Shown here in pieces: positions 26,854 to 36,429 of a stretch of DNA of 64,000 nucleotides (position 1 is the stretch's first letter; each line of letters begins with the position of its first letter). The notes under the pieces were generated by a model, which was given only the letters and a program-made list of their open reading frames with translations, did no database searches and was not told the origin of the DNA. The stretch comes from Acidicapsa dinghuensis. Its GTDB lineage: Bacteria; Acidobacteriota; Terriglobia; Terriglobales; Acidobacteriaceae. Made by a program: the position numbers and the translations under genes. Where the stretch lies: NCBI RefSeq assembly GCF_025685685.1, contig NZ_JAGSYH010000001.1, positions 248,001 through 312,000 of the forward strand, in the 5' to 3' direction.

Positions 26854-28839
26854 GTGACCCAGCATCTCCATCTCTGGCTCATCCCGATCCTGCCCTTCGT
26901 AGGCTTTTTGCTCAACGGCATGCTCGGGCGCCGTCTGCCCAAAGCGGTCGTTTCGACGATCGCCCTGGCCTTTCCGCTGGCGTCCTTTGCGGTTGTCGCC
27001 CGCGCTGCGCTTATCTTCATTCAAGTCAAGCCGCAGATACTGCCCTGGCTTATCAACTATTCCGACTGGATCAACGCCGGTCCGCTTCACATTCAGTTCA
27101 CGCTCGCTCTCGATCAGCTCACAATCCTCATGCTGAGCATCATCACCGGCGTCGGATTTCTGATTCACCTCTACTCCGTCGGCTACATGGGCCATGAAGA
27201 GGGCTACTGGCGTTATTTCAGCTATCTGAACCTCTTCCTCTTCTTCATGACCGTGCTGGTACTCGCTGGCAACTTCCTGCTCATGTTTGTCGGATGGGAA
27301 GGCGTTGGTCTCGCGAGCTACCTGCTGATCGGCTTCTATTTAGACCGCGATTCGGCAGCGAACGCGGGCAAAAAGGCCTTTGTCGTCAACCGCATCGGTG
27401 ACTTCGGATTTCTCGTCGGCATCTTCCTGGTGCTGGCGAACTTTCATTCGCTCGATTTCTTCGCGATCAACAACATCATTCATTCCAACTCCGGCATCTC
27501 GACCGCTACCTTTACTGCCATCGGCCTCTGCCTCATCGTCGGGGCCTGCGGTAAGTCGGCGCAGATTCCGCTCTATGTCTGGCTGCCAGACGCCATGGAA
27601 GGCCCGACGCCGGTCTCCGCGCTCATCCACGCGGCCACCATGGTCACTGCCGGCGTCTACATGATTGCCCGTACCCACTCGATCTTCGACCGTGCGCCCA
27701 TCGCCCTCGCCACCATCGCCATCATTGGCGCGGCCACAGCATTCTTCGCCGCTACCGTAGGCCTCGTTCAGACTGATATCAAGCGTGTCCTTGCCTACTC
27801 CACCATCTCGCAGCTCGGCTACATGTTCCTCGCCTGCGGCGTCATGGCTTACTCAGCAGGGGTCTTCCACCTCATGACGCACGCCTTCTTCAAGGCGCTA
27901 CTCTTCCTCGGTGCGGGCTCCGTTATTCACGGCATGTCCAATGAGCAGGACATGCGCAAGATGGGCGGCCTGCGCAAATGTCTGCCGGTCACTTGCTGGA
28001 CAATGTTTGCTGCAGTTCTCGCCATCTCCGGCATCCCGCCCTTCGCTGGTTTCTTCTCCAAAGATGCGATCCTGGCCGAAGCATTTCAAGCGGGTTCACT
28101 CGGCAAGATCCTTTATTTCGTCGGACTCGCCACAGCAGGCCTTACCAGCTTCTATATGTTCCGCCTGTGGTATCTGACCTTCCTTGGTGAGTCGCGCAGC
28201 GAAGACCATGACCATCATCCGCACGAGAGCCCCTGGTCGATGCTCCTGCCGCTGGTGATCCTCGCTATCCTCTCCGTATGCGGCGGCTGGATCGGCTATG
28301 GACGCTTCAGCCATCTGCTCTCACCCGTCATCGGCTCCGATATCGTTTCCCCAACGGAAGCATCTTCGGGCTCACTCGAGCTCATCCTCTCTATCGTTGC
28401 AGTGGCCGTTGCAGCGCTCGGTTGGTTTGTAGCGCATCTCTTATACTTCAAGCCAAACGATCGCGCGCAGAAGCTCGCAACCTCTGCAAGGGGCATCTAC
28501 AGCCTGCTTCTGCATAAGTATTGGATCGACGAGCTCTATCACGCGATATTCGTGGCGCCGCTCAAGTTCATCAGCCAGTACATCCTCGGCTGGATCGGCG
28601 AAGGCGTTCTCATTCGCGGCTCGGCCTGGGTTCTGGCAGGCATCGCTTCGTTGACCGGCGAACTCCTGCGCCGCTGGCAGTCCGGCAATCTCCGCAGCTA
28701 CTCCGGCTGGCTCGTCGCTGGAGCAGCGGCACTGCTCTTATTCGCCGCGATCTATGCGAATCATTTGGGAATCTGGATCCATTTCGATCCCTCCAAGGTT
28801 CTTCCCATCAGCATCAACCCGAACGCGGCGGGGCACTAG
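26854..28839 (+). CDS. nuoL: NADH-quinone oxidoreductase subunit L
   Basis: A 661-residue antiporter-like proton-pumping subunit. The GTG start at 26854 has AGGAAG five bases upstream; the longer open frame before it is nuoK in another frame. Conserved features are FVGWEGVGLASYLLIGF with the key Glu, GKSAQIPLYVWLPDAMEGPTPVSALIHAATMVTAGVYM (ends GKSAQ and VTAGVYM), the DIKRVLAYSTISQLGYM Lys region and HAFFKALLFLGAG. The long C-terminal lateral helix and anchor helix are present after ~500. Confidence 0.95.
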   Translation: MTQHLHLWLIPILPFVGFLLNGMLGRRLPKAVVSTIALAFPLASFAVVARAALIFIQVKPQILPWLINYSDWINAGPLHIQFTLALDQLTILMLSIITGVGFLIHLYSVGYMGHEEGYWRYFSYLNLFLFFMTVLVLAGNFLLMFVGWEGVGLASYLLIGFYLDRDSAANAGKKAFVVNRIGDFGFLVGIFLVLANFHSLDFFAINNIIHSNSGISTATFTAIGLCLIVGACGKSAQIPLYVWLPDAMEGPTPVSALIHAATMVTAGVYMIARTHSIFDRAPIALATIAIIGAATAFFAATVGLVQTDIKRVLAYSTISQLGYMFLACGVMAYSAGVFHLMTHAFFKALLFLGAGSVIHGMSNEQDMRKMGGLRKCLPVTCWTMFAAVLAISGIPPFAGFFSKDAILAEAFQAGSLGKILYFVGLATAGLTSFYMFRLWYLTFLGESRSEDHDHHPHESPWSMLLPLVILAILSVCGGWIGYGRFSHLLSPVIGSDIVSPTEASSGSLELILSIVAVAVAALGWFVAHLLYFKPNDRAQKLATSARGIYSLLLHKYWIDELYHAIFVAPLKFISQYILGWIGEGVLIRGSAWVLAGIASLTGELLRRWQSGNLRSYSGWLVAGAAALLLFAAIYANHLGIWIHFDPSKVLPISINPNAAGH

Positions 28840-28842
28840 AAC

Positions 28843-30402
28843 ATGGACAATATCATCCTTTCTTTGATTCTCGTCACTCCGCTCATCGGTGCCCTTCTCA
28901 TCGCCCTGCTGCCCGACCGCCGCACGCTTTCCGCAGGCGTCGCTCTCGTCTTCGCGCTTTTGACCTTCGCCTTTACCCTGCATCTGCCTGCGCACTTCGA
29001 CAACGCAAAGCTCGGCTTTCAATTCGTGCAGGACATTCCCTGGATCGCCAGCCCGAATATTCACTATCATGTCGGCGTCGATGGCCTCTCACTCTGGCTC
29101 ATTGTTCTCACCGGTCTGCTTGCTCCCATTGGCGTCCTCGCAAGCTGGAACACGATCAAAGACCGCCCCAAAGTCTTCTACTCTCTCTTCCTCGTGCAGC
29201 AGACAGCCATGCTCGGCGTCTTCGTTTCGCTCGACCTGATGCTCTACTACGGCTTCTGGGAGCTGTCGCTTCTCCCTATGGCAATCCTCATCGCCATGTA
29301 CGGCCGCACGCTAAGCGAAAACGGCGGCCCGAATGCTTCCCTGCGCTTCTTCCTTTACACATTCATACCGTCCGCGCCTCTGTTGGTCGCCATCCTCTGG
29401 CTTTACGCCAAGACGCACAGCTTTGACTTTGTCGCTCTCCAGGACGCAATCTCGAATGGCACGTTCCCTGCTGGCGCGCTCCTCTGGGCCTCGCTCGCTT
29501 TCCTGATTGCCTTTGCCGTCAAGGTTCCCGTGCTAGGCCTCCACGGTTGGCTGCCCGATGTCTTCCAGGAAGCTCCCATCGCCGGGGCCATGGTCGTTGC
29601 CGGCAAGCTCGGCCTCTACTCACTCATCCGCTTCCACGTCGGCCTCTTCCCGCAGCAGGCAGTCAAAGCCGCTCCCTGGATGATTGCTCTCGGGGCAATC
29701 GGAGTCATCTACGGCGCGCTGCAGGCTCTCGTACAGAAAGATTTCTGGAAGCTCCTGGCCTACGGCACCATCTCCAGCCTCAGCTTCTGTACTCTCGGCA
29801 TCTACGGAGCGACACTCAGTGGTCTCGACGGCGCCGTCTACCAGACCCTCAACGAAGGCATCATCGGAGCCGCGCTCTTCGTCCTTCTTGGCGTCCTCTA
29901 CGACCGCGCCTCCACCAGCCAGATCAGCCAGTACGGCGGCTTCGCAACCCGTACCCCAATGCTCGCGACCATCTTCGTCATCGCCAGCCTCGCCATGATC
30001 GGCTTGCCGATGCTCAACGGCTTTATAGGAGAGTTCCTCGTCCTCTCCAGCACCTTCACCGGAACCAGCCAGGCCTGGGCCATCACTGCAACCGTAGGCG
30101 TCATCCTCTCCGCCGCCTACATGCTCACGCTCGTCCAACGTGTCTTCTATGGCCAGCAATCCAATCTCGCCATAGCCCACGCGCCGCGAGACCTGGATCT
30201 GCGCGAAAAGTTCATCCTCTATCCGCTGGTCACACTCATGCTTATTATGGGTGTCTTCCCGAACCTCTTCCTCACCGGCATCGAATCCGGACTGCGCCAA
30301 ACCTCAGGCGGCCTAGCTTATCGCGCCGTCTCTTTGTGTGCTCGCCCCGGAGCCACGTGCGGTGTCCAAGCCACATTTCCGGTTCGCGGAGGCCAGCAAT
30401 GA
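28843..30402 (+). CDS. nuoM: NADH-quinone oxidoreductase subunit M
   Basis: A 519-residue antiporter-like subunit. Signatures are YYGFWELSLLPMAILIAMYG with the coupling Glu, VPVLGLHGWLPDVFQEAPIAG, QKDFWKLLAYGTISSLSF and LNEGIIGAALFVLLG. It starts three bases after nuoL and overlaps nuoN (ATGA). The last ~30 residues (AVSLCARPGATCGVQATFPVRGGQQ region) are an unusual hydrophilic, Cys-containing tail beyond the last helix. Confidence 0.95.
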   Translation: MDNIILSLILVTPLIGALLIALLPDRRTLSAGVALVFALLTFAFTLHLPAHFDNAKLGFQFVQDIPWIASPNIHYHVGVDGLSLWLIVLTGLLAPIGVLASWNTIKDRPKVFYSLFLVQQTAMLGVFVSLDLMLYYGFWELSLLPMAILIAMYGRTLSENGGPNASLRFFLYTFIPSAPLLVAILWLYAKTHSFDFVALQDAISNGTFPAGALLWASLAFLIAFAVKVPVLGLHGWLPDVFQEAPIAGAMVVAGKLGLYSLIRFHVGLFPQQAVKAAPWMIALGAIGVIYGALQALVQKDFWKLLAYGTISSLSFCTLGIYGATLSGLDGAVYQTLNEGIIGAALFVLLGVLYDRASTSQISQYGGFATRTPMLATIFVIASLAMIGLPMLNGFIGEFLVLSSTFTGTSQAWAITATVGVILSAAYMLTLVQRVFYGQQSNLAIAHAPRDLDLREKFILYPLVTLMLIMGVFPNLFLTGIESGLRQTSGGLAYRAVSLCARPGATCGVQATFPVRGGQQ

Positions 30403-31925
30403 ACCCACAAAACATGCCTGACCTCATCCGCATTCTTCCCGAAGTCGTTCTTACTATCACCGGCGTCCTCATCATGCTCTTCGACGCCGCGCTGCCAGCC
30501 ACCAACAACCGGCGCAGCCTCGGCTGGCTTGGAGCTGTTGGCGTCACAGCCGCCCTGTGGTCAAGCCTGATCCAACTCAATCTGCCTCCGGGCACAGCCT
30601 TCTATCGCACCGTTCAAACCGACCCATTCAGCGTCTTCTTCCACGTGCTCATCTGCGGCATCGTACTGGCGTCGATCCTGCTTTCGCTAGATGCGCTTCC
30701 CGCCAATCAGCACCATCGCGGTGAATACTTCGCGCTCATGGTTCTCGGCGCCGTAGGTATGTGCCTGATGACCTCCGCCGTCGAGTTGCTGGTCGTCTTC
30801 ATCGCCCTCGAAATCTCCTCCATCTCCACCTACATCCTCGCGGGCTTCCGCAAACACACCGGCACCGGTCCCGAAGCAGCCATCAAATACTTCCTGCTCG
30901 GCTCCTTCGCCACCGGCTTTCTGCTCTATGGCGTTGCCCTCACCTTCGGAGCTACCGGCACCACTCAGATCAACGACATCGCAGCCCATATTCCGGCAGC
31001 ATCTTCGCAGCTTGTTCTCGCGGCTTTTGCATTGCTGATGGTTGGCGTTCTCTTCAAAGTTTCCGCCGCTCCATTCCACGTCTGGACCCCCGATGTCTAC
31101 CAGGGTGCGCCATCGCCTGTCGTCGCCCTCATGTCCACAGCTCCAAAAGCAGCAGCATTCGCGCTGCTCATCCGGCTTCTTTATTCGAGCTTCCCGGTCC
31201 TCCAGCCTGTCTGGCAGCCGATGCTTTGGATCGTCGCGGTCCTCTCCATGACCGTCGGTAATCTCGCCGCGTTGCGCCAGAAGAACGTCAAGCGGATGCT
31301 GGCCTACTCGTCCATCGCACACGCCGGCTATCTGTTGGCCGCCTTCGCAGGGCTCGGCATCAACGCCATCGCCTCGGCCAGCTTTTACGTTGCGGCCTAC
31401 GCCGCCATGAACGTCGGCATCTTCGCCGTGCTCTCCATCGCCGCTGGTCCCGACGAAAAGCTCTCTGTCATCGAAGATTTCCGCGGATTTCTCTTCCGCG
31501 CACCTCTGCTCGGCACCCTGCTCATCTTCTTCCTTGCCTCGCTCATCGGCATTCCCTTTACAGCGGGCTTCTTCGGCAAGTTCTATTCCTTCGCGACGGC
31601 TATCCATGGCGGAGCAGTCTGGCTAGGCATCATCGGCCTGCTCAACTCAGGTGTAGCCGCTGCATACTATCTTGGCTTTGCAGTTAAGGTCGCCCAACCC
31701 CCGGCAGCAGGGTCCGCAAAACTTCCTGCTCCAGAGCTCGGAGTGGCGGTGGGACTCTCTTTAGCACTCGCCACCACCGCAACCTTGGTTCTCGGCATTG
31801 CGCCAACGCGATTCCTGAGCGCCGCCCAGTCGGGAGCCACCAGTTTTCTGCCCCCGGTTATCTCAGATTCGGTAAAGCCTTCAACCGACGTCCCCGACCT
31901 CTCCAAAGTCCGCTGGGTTCGCTGA
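30399..31925 (+). CDS. nuoN: NADH-quinone oxidoreductase subunit N
   Basis: A 508-residue antiporter-like subunit, last gene of the operon. Signatures are ALEISSISTYILAGF, GPEAAIKYFLLGSFATGFLLYG, APFHVWTPDVYQGAPSPV and RQKNVKRMLAYSSIAHAGYLL. The ATG at 30399 is fixed by the ATGA overlap with nuoM and by the family N-terminus. Its last 45 bases overlap the 3' end of the convergent glycosyltransferase gene; no terminator is visible. Confidence 0.95.
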   Translation: MNPQNMPDLIRILPEVVLTITGVLIMLFDAALPATNNRRSLGWLGAVGVTAALWSSLIQLNLPPGTAFYRTVQTDPFSVFFHVLICGIVLASILLSLDALPANQHHRGEYFALMVLGAVGMCLMTSAVELLVVFIALEISSISTYILAGFRKHTGTGPEAAIKYFLLGSFATGFLLYGVALTFGATGTTQINDIAAHIPAASSQLVLAAFALLMVGVLFKVSAAPFHVWTPDVYQGAPSPVVALMSTAPKAAAFALLIRLLYSSFPVLQPVWQPMLWIVAVLSMTVGNLAALRQKNVKRMLAYSSIAHAGYLLAAFAGLGINAIASASFYVAAYAAMNVGIFAVLSIAAGPDEKLSVIEDFRGFLFRAPLLGTLLIFFLASLIGIPFTAGFFGKFYSFATAIHGGAVWLGIIGLLNSGVAAAYYLGFAVKVAQPPAAGSAKLPAPELGVAVGLSLALATTATLVLGIAPTRFLSAAQSGATSFLPPVISDSVKPSTDVPDLSKVRWVR

Positions 31926-33170
31926 CGTAGCGCGAACCCGCATCCCCTCCATCTCGATCTTCCATTCCGGTGTCAACAACAGCCGGTAAAAGCCAACCAC
32001 TCTCTTCAGAACGTTCCGCCGCTCGTAATGCTCCACAGCCCAGGCTCGTGCTCCGCGCCCCAGCTTCTTCCTCAGCCCCTCATCTGAGATCAATCGCAGA
32101 ATAGCTTCCGCAATTGCCGCTGAAGATCTCACAGGTATCAGGTACCCCGTCTCTCCATCGATCACAGCATTCCTTGCGCCAGTCGCGCATGTCGTAATTA
32201 CCGGCAAGCCGCACGCTGCGGCCTCCAGTGCGGCATTGGGAAAACCCTCTCGATGCGTCGGCAGCACAAACACATCCATCGCCCGATAGTACGGAGGAGG
32301 ATCATCCACGCTGCCAGTTACCAGCACTCTCGGATGGCTCTCAATCTCGCGGCGCAATCGCTCATCCAAAGCGTCTTCCGAGCGATCGAACCACCCCGTC
32401 AATAACAACCAGCACCCCGGCCTTCGCCTCTGAACCTCGTGAAACGCCTCCATTAGTTCAGGGATTCCCTTATGCCCTGTGATCCGTCCCACAAAGCCGA
32501 CAACCGGCGTATCTACCGGAATCCCAAATTGCTTCCGCACATCGCTTTCTCCCGGAGAAAACCGCTCCGTATCCACCCCGCTGGTGCTGCCACGCCCCAG
32601 CACAACAAGCTTCTCTGCAGGAGCAATCCCACACACAATCGCCGCATCTTTTAAGCTCAGACTGTTGCAAAGCACAACATTGGAGCACCAGCACGAAATC
32701 CTCTCAGCCCACCACAACACCCAGCGCTCTAATCCATGTGACGATTCCAGCCGCAACCCGCGCAGCGTATAAACCCGCCTTGGAACTCGCATCAACCATG
32801 CCGCAATGGTTCCGAGCAATCCGCATTTCGGCGTGCTGAAATCTGTAATCTCTGGCCGCAATCTCGCGATCAAACGGCACAACCGGAAAAACGCAATCGC
32901 ATCCCTCCACGGAGACACCGCTCGACGCATAGGAATCGGCACTACACTCACGCCCTCGGTCTCAGCCACAGACGTTAACCAGTGCCCAGGCGACGACACC
33001 ACGATCACGTCAAACCCGGCTTCCATCAACGCGCGCAATCTGCCGCGCAACACCACACAGGTCTGATCGCTCGTCACTCCAATTAGCATCCGGGGGCGAG
33101 CGTCAGTAGAAGAAGTTGCCTCTCCCTGTAAACAGACCGATGCTGCTTCATCCTGTGCACACGCGGACAT
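31881..33170 (-). CDS. glycosyltransferase family 4 protein
   Basis: A 429-residue GT-B glycosyltransferase, probably retaining and acting on an isoprenoid-linked sugar at the cytosolic membrane face. The C-terminal nucleotide-sugar domain has VVGFVGRITGHKGIPELMEA, VLVTGSVDDPPPYYRAMDVFVLP and the EX7E motif in HREGFPNAALEAAACGLP. The ATG at 33170 is preferred over the TTG at 33188 because GGGA lies at proper spacing. The last ~20 residues are encoded over the end of nuoN and may be an extension of no function. Confidence 0.9.
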   Translation of the reverse strand: MSACAQDEAASVCLQGEATSSTDARPRMLIGVTSDQTCVVLRGRLRALMEAGFDVIVVSSPGHWLTSVAETEGVSVVPIPMRRAVSPWRDAIAFFRLCRLIARLRPEITDFSTPKCGLLGTIAAWLMRVPRRVYTLRGLRLESSHGLERWVLWWAERISCWCSNVVLCNSLSLKDAAIVCGIAPAEKLVVLGRGSTSGVDTERFSPGESDVRKQFGIPVDTPVVGFVGRITGHKGIPELMEAFHEVQRRRPGCWLLLTGWFDRSEDALDERLRREIESHPRVLVTGSVDDPPPYYRAMDVFVLPTHREGFPNAALEAAACGLPVITTCATGARNAVIDGETGYLIPVRSSAAIAEAILRLISDEGLRKKLGRGARAWAVEHYERRNVLKRVVGFYRLLLTPEWKIEMEGMRVRATSANPADFGEVGDVG

Positions 33171-33450
33171 AGCTTTCCCGTCTCCCAAAATCGCCTTACT
33201 GGGGAAAATAGCTAAGACCGCAGATAGTTTGAACTTAGTTGTGTCAGCTGAGATGCAGAGTTAATCCTATAGAGTTCTGCGAAAGCAGTCCAGTCATGGT
33301 AAGCAGTTATACGTCATTAATTTCACGATTCACTTGCTACGAAATATAGCCCGCCTGACACCTTCCGAAGCTCTACACATCTATGGCCTAAAGTAACGTT
33401 GGAATATAAGTCTCCGCTACATTAACCTAATGCCCATTCACCCCTTCTAA
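33171..33450. other. divergent intergenic region between two glycosyltransferase genes
   Basis: About 280 bases of lower G+C than the flanks, fitting a two-way promoter region. No coding frame with a ribosome site and no strong hairpin was seen. Confidence 0.4.
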
Positions 33451-34572
33451 ATGTCTTATCGCATCAAGTTACTTCTACTTATCCCCCATCTTGGCGGTGG
33501 AGGCGCTGAACGAGTGACAGCCCAGCTTGCCATACACCTCGATCCGAGCCGTTTCGCAATACATTTGGCCACCATCTCCGAAGATCGCCCAGGAGCACCA
33601 CAGCTCCCGTCACACGTCACCTTACACCGCCTCAGCTGTGAGCGAGTCCGCAGTGCGTGGCAGCCGATCCTTAGCCTGATCCATCGTCTCAAACCCGATG
33701 TGGTCTTCTCCGGCATGGCTCACCTGAGCTTTCTCATACTTGCTCTTCGGCCTCTGCTGCCAAGACACACAAGGATTCTCGTTCGACAAAATACCACCGC
33801 CTCTGCGGCTGCAACGACGCGCAGGCATCGCCTCGCCTACCGCACTCTTTATCCACTGGCTGACACCATTTTTTGCCAGTCCCAAGCCATGGCCGACGAT
33901 CTTATACAGCATTTTTCGATTTCTCCACACAAGCTATCCGTCTGCCCCAATCCAATCGATATTGGCTCCATCCGCAGTGCAATCCGACAGGCGCGCAGAT
34001 CGGTCACACAATCGGCATTCCCCAGGGTTTTGTGTATCGCCCGGCTATCGCATGAAAAAGGAATTGATCTTCTCCTGCAAGCCTTCGCAAGCGTTCTTCG
34101 CGTGCATCCCTCAGCCTTCTTGACCGTTCTCGGCAATGGACCACTTCTGGCAGACCTGCAAAATCTCGCTTGCTATCTCAATGTTCATCATGCCGTCAGC
34201 TTTCCAGGCTTCCAAAGTGACCTCGCGCATCACTACGCGCAATCCACCCTCTTCGTTCTTCCCTCGCGTTATGAAGGCATGCCCAACGCGCTTCTCGAAG
34301 CTGCCGCCGCCGAGATTCCCATCGTCGCCACGCCTGCATCTCAAGGCCTGATTGACTTACTTCATTCCCAGCCCGGCGTCTGGCTCACACAATCGACCAC
34401 CCCAAAATCCATAGCAGAAACCCTGCTCGCAGCCATTGCAGAGCTTCAATCGTCGCCCGGCCTAAATACCCCTCATTTCGATCACACATTCCTTGCTCCA
34501 TTCGAAGTCTCCCGATCGATAGCAGCATATGCAGCCTGCTTCGAACAGGCACTTCCGCAAGTCCAACAATGA
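33451..34572 (+). CDS. glycosyltransferase family 4 protein
   Basis: A 373-residue GT-B enzyme. The N-terminal domain opens with LLLIPHLGGGGAERVTAQLA, the typical acceptor-side loop; the donor domain has RVLCIARLSHEKGIDLLLQAF, VSFPGFQSDLAHHYAQSTLFVLPS and the EX7E motif in RYEGMPNALLEAAAAEIP. It is translationally coupled to a second GT4 gene (ATGA overlap). No ribosome site is obvious before the ATG. Likely role: adding a sugar to the exopolysaccharide repeat unit made by this cluster. Confidence 0.9.
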   Translation: MSYRIKLLLLIPHLGGGGAERVTAQLAIHLDPSRFAIHLATISEDRPGAPQLPSHVTLHRLSCERVRSAWQPILSLIHRLKPDVVFSGMAHLSFLILALRPLLPRHTRILVRQNTTASAAATTRRHRLAYRTLYPLADTIFCQSQAMADDLIQHFSISPHKLSVCPNPIDIGSIRSAIRQARRSVTQSAFPRVLCIARLSHEKGIDLLLQAFASVLRVHPSAFLTVLGNGPLLADLQNLACYLNVHHAVSFPGFQSDLAHHYAQSTLFVLPSRYEGMPNALLEAAAAEIPIVATPASQGLIDLLHSQPGVWLTQSTTPKSIAETLLAAIAELQSSPGLNTPHFDHTFLAPFEVSRSIAAYAACFEQALPQVQQ

Positions 34573-35672
34573 CTCGAATCGTCTACATCATTCCTACGCT
34601 TGATCGAATTGGCGGCGCAGAACGCCAGCTTCTGCTGCTCGCCAAGGCCTTTGCGTCTCGCGGATGGCATGTTTCCGTGATCGCTCTATCCGGCAACGGC
34701 AGCGACGCTGCTCACGAGCTTAGAAATGCAGATGTCTTCTTCTACTCGCTGTATATGCGTAAAGCCTGGCTCGACCCGCTCGGCTGGATTCGCTATCAGG
34801 CATGGCGCTCCATTCACAAGCCCGATATCGTGCATGCCCATCTCGATCACGCAAGTTTCTTCGCGCGATTCGCGCGTATCATCGCACCCGTTCCAGTGCT
34901 GATCGATACCATTCACACCATCCATACCGGCTCGCGTTTGCGCCGTTTTCTTATGCGGCAAACCTGCCGGCTCTCAAGCCACGTGACATGCGTTGCAAAC
35001 TCAGTTGCCGATGCCTACAACGCAGCAGGACTTCTGCCACACCATAGTATGAGCGTTATTCCAAACGCCATCGACATACGACAGCTACCCGCAGTGCGCA
35101 ACTCACCCGAGAGCACTCCACATCCCTTCCTGTGGGTCGCAGTAGGTCGCCTTCATACAGTCAAGGACTACCCAACGCTCCTACGCGCTTTCGCCCTGCT
35201 GCCGGGAGAGCCGCGTCTTACAATCGCCGGTGCCGGCCCTGATCAAACGCGGCTCGTTGACCTTGCTCATTCCCTCGGTATCGAAGACCGCGTACACTTT
35301 GCCGGTTTCATCGCAAATGTCTGGCCACTACTGGCAGCCTCCGATGCTTTCGTGCTCACATCCTTGTGGGAGGGGCTTCCCGTCAGCATTTTAGAGGCCT
35401 CCGCCGCCGGTCTTCCCGTCGTCGCCACTCAAACTGAAGGCGCAACAGAAGCATTGCGCACGTGCGATGCGAAATGGCTCGTACCCATAGGCGACCATCT
35501 CGCTCTCGCCGAAGCCATGGCTGCGGTCATGATCCTATCTCCTGCCGAAAGAAGCGAAATCAGCAATCAAAATCGCAAAACAGCACTGGAACAATACGCA
35601 CTGCCGGTAATAGCTGATCGCTGGACCAACCTCTACTTGAGTTTGCTCGAAAAACACAGTACGCGCAGGTAA
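34569..35672 (+). CDS. glycosyltransferase family 4 protein
   Basis: A 367-residue GT-B enzyme. Signatures are YIIPTLDRIGGAERQLLLLA at the N-terminus, WVAVGRLHTVKDYPTLLRAF, VHFAGFIANVWPLLAASDAFVLTS and the EX7E motif in LWEGLPVSILEASAAGLP. Its start overlaps the previous GT4 gene by four bases and its stop lies four bases from the stop of the convergent deacetylase gene, leaving no room for a separate terminator. Confidence 0.9.
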   Translation: MTRIVYIIPTLDRIGGAERQLLLLAKAFASRGWHVSVIALSGNGSDAAHELRNADVFFYSLYMRKAWLDPLGWIRYQAWRSIHKPDIVHAHLDHASFFARFARIIAPVPVLIDTIHTIHTGSRLRRFLMRQTCRLSSHVTCVANSVADAYNAAGLLPHHSMSVIPNAIDIRQLPAVRNSPESTPHPFLWVAVGRLHTVKDYPTLLRAFALLPGEPRLTIAGAGPDQTRLVDLAHSLGIEDRVHFAGFIANVWPLLAASDAFVLTSLWEGLPVSILEASAAGLPVVATQTEGATEALRTCDAKWLVPIGDHLALAEAMAAVMILSPAERSEISNQNRKTALEQYALPVIADRWTNLYLSLLEKHSTRR

Positions 35673-35676
35673 GGCG

Positions 35677-36429
35677 TCACGTCAGCCAGAGCTTCGCCTT
35701 CTGGCGCACTGCGGCACTCCAATGAAAATACCGGTCGCCAACGGTCCTCTTGCTCGGTACCCATGTCCGCAGCACTTCGCTGACACCTACAAACTGCACT
35801 GCATACCGGTCCAGAAATCCGCGCAGCCTGTCCACGTCGCGCTCGGTTGCCGTATTCGGATGCACACAGATCGTCCACACTCCGTCCGTCTTCGCAACCG
35901 GCTCCCATAGCTGCTGCGGTATCCACGTCAGACCATGCCTTCGAAACGGTTGCCGCGCCCATCCATCCGAAATAATTTCCAACCCGTTTTCCCGGAGCGC
36001 ACGGCAAGTAGCGCCATCAAACCCATGCCGCGGAGCTACCCATACGCGCGGCTCCAGCCAGTGACTACGCAGAATCTGCAATCCCGCACCGATCCATTCC
36101 CGCTGCACCGCATAGGCTACACCTGCAAACTCGATCTGCCCATGCAGTGGAATGAGGCTTCTGCTCTCCGAGGAACATTGATGACGCAAACCATGCAGTC
36201 CGATCGTTGCGCCCATGCCTTCCATTTGCTGCATTGTGCGCCAGAACTCGGGATCGGGACGATCGCGCATAAGCTCCGGGTCGCGATTCTCCGGCACCAC
36301 CGCGAGTATCGGCTTCAATTCGTAACGCGCAATCAAGTCGGCAAACCAGCTCCAGCGCATACGGTCCATCGTCGGACACAAATCGTCAAGCCGTAGCAGG
36401 TATTGCGCGCCCAATCGCTTTCCATTCAT
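35677..36429 (-). CDS. DUF2334-type polysaccharide deacetylase-like protein
   Basis: A 250-residue (beta/alpha) barrel of the carbohydrate esterase 4-like superfamily. The metal and catalytic residues are visible as LRLDDLCP (D15, D16) and the HxxxH in IGLHGLRHQ (H79, H83); the later PRHGFDG and CVHPNTA supply further active-site His/Asp candidates. No signal peptide, so it would act in the cytosol or on the inner face, possibly on lipid-linked glycan. Its start overlaps the flippase stop by four bases, making it the last gene of a four-gene exopolysaccharide operon. Confidence 0.82.
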   Translation of the reverse strand: MNGKRLGAQYLLRLDDLCPTMDRMRWSWFADLIARYELKPILAVVPENRDPELMRDRPDPEFWRTMQQMEGMGATIGLHGLRHQCSSESRSLIPLHGQIEFAGVAYAVQREWIGAGLQILRSHWLEPRVWVAPRHGFDGATCRALRENGLEIISDGWARQPFRRHGLTWIPQQLWEPVAKTDGVWTICVHPNTATERDVDRLRGFLDRYAVQFVGVSEVLRTWVPSKRTVGDRYFHWSAAVRQKAKLWLT

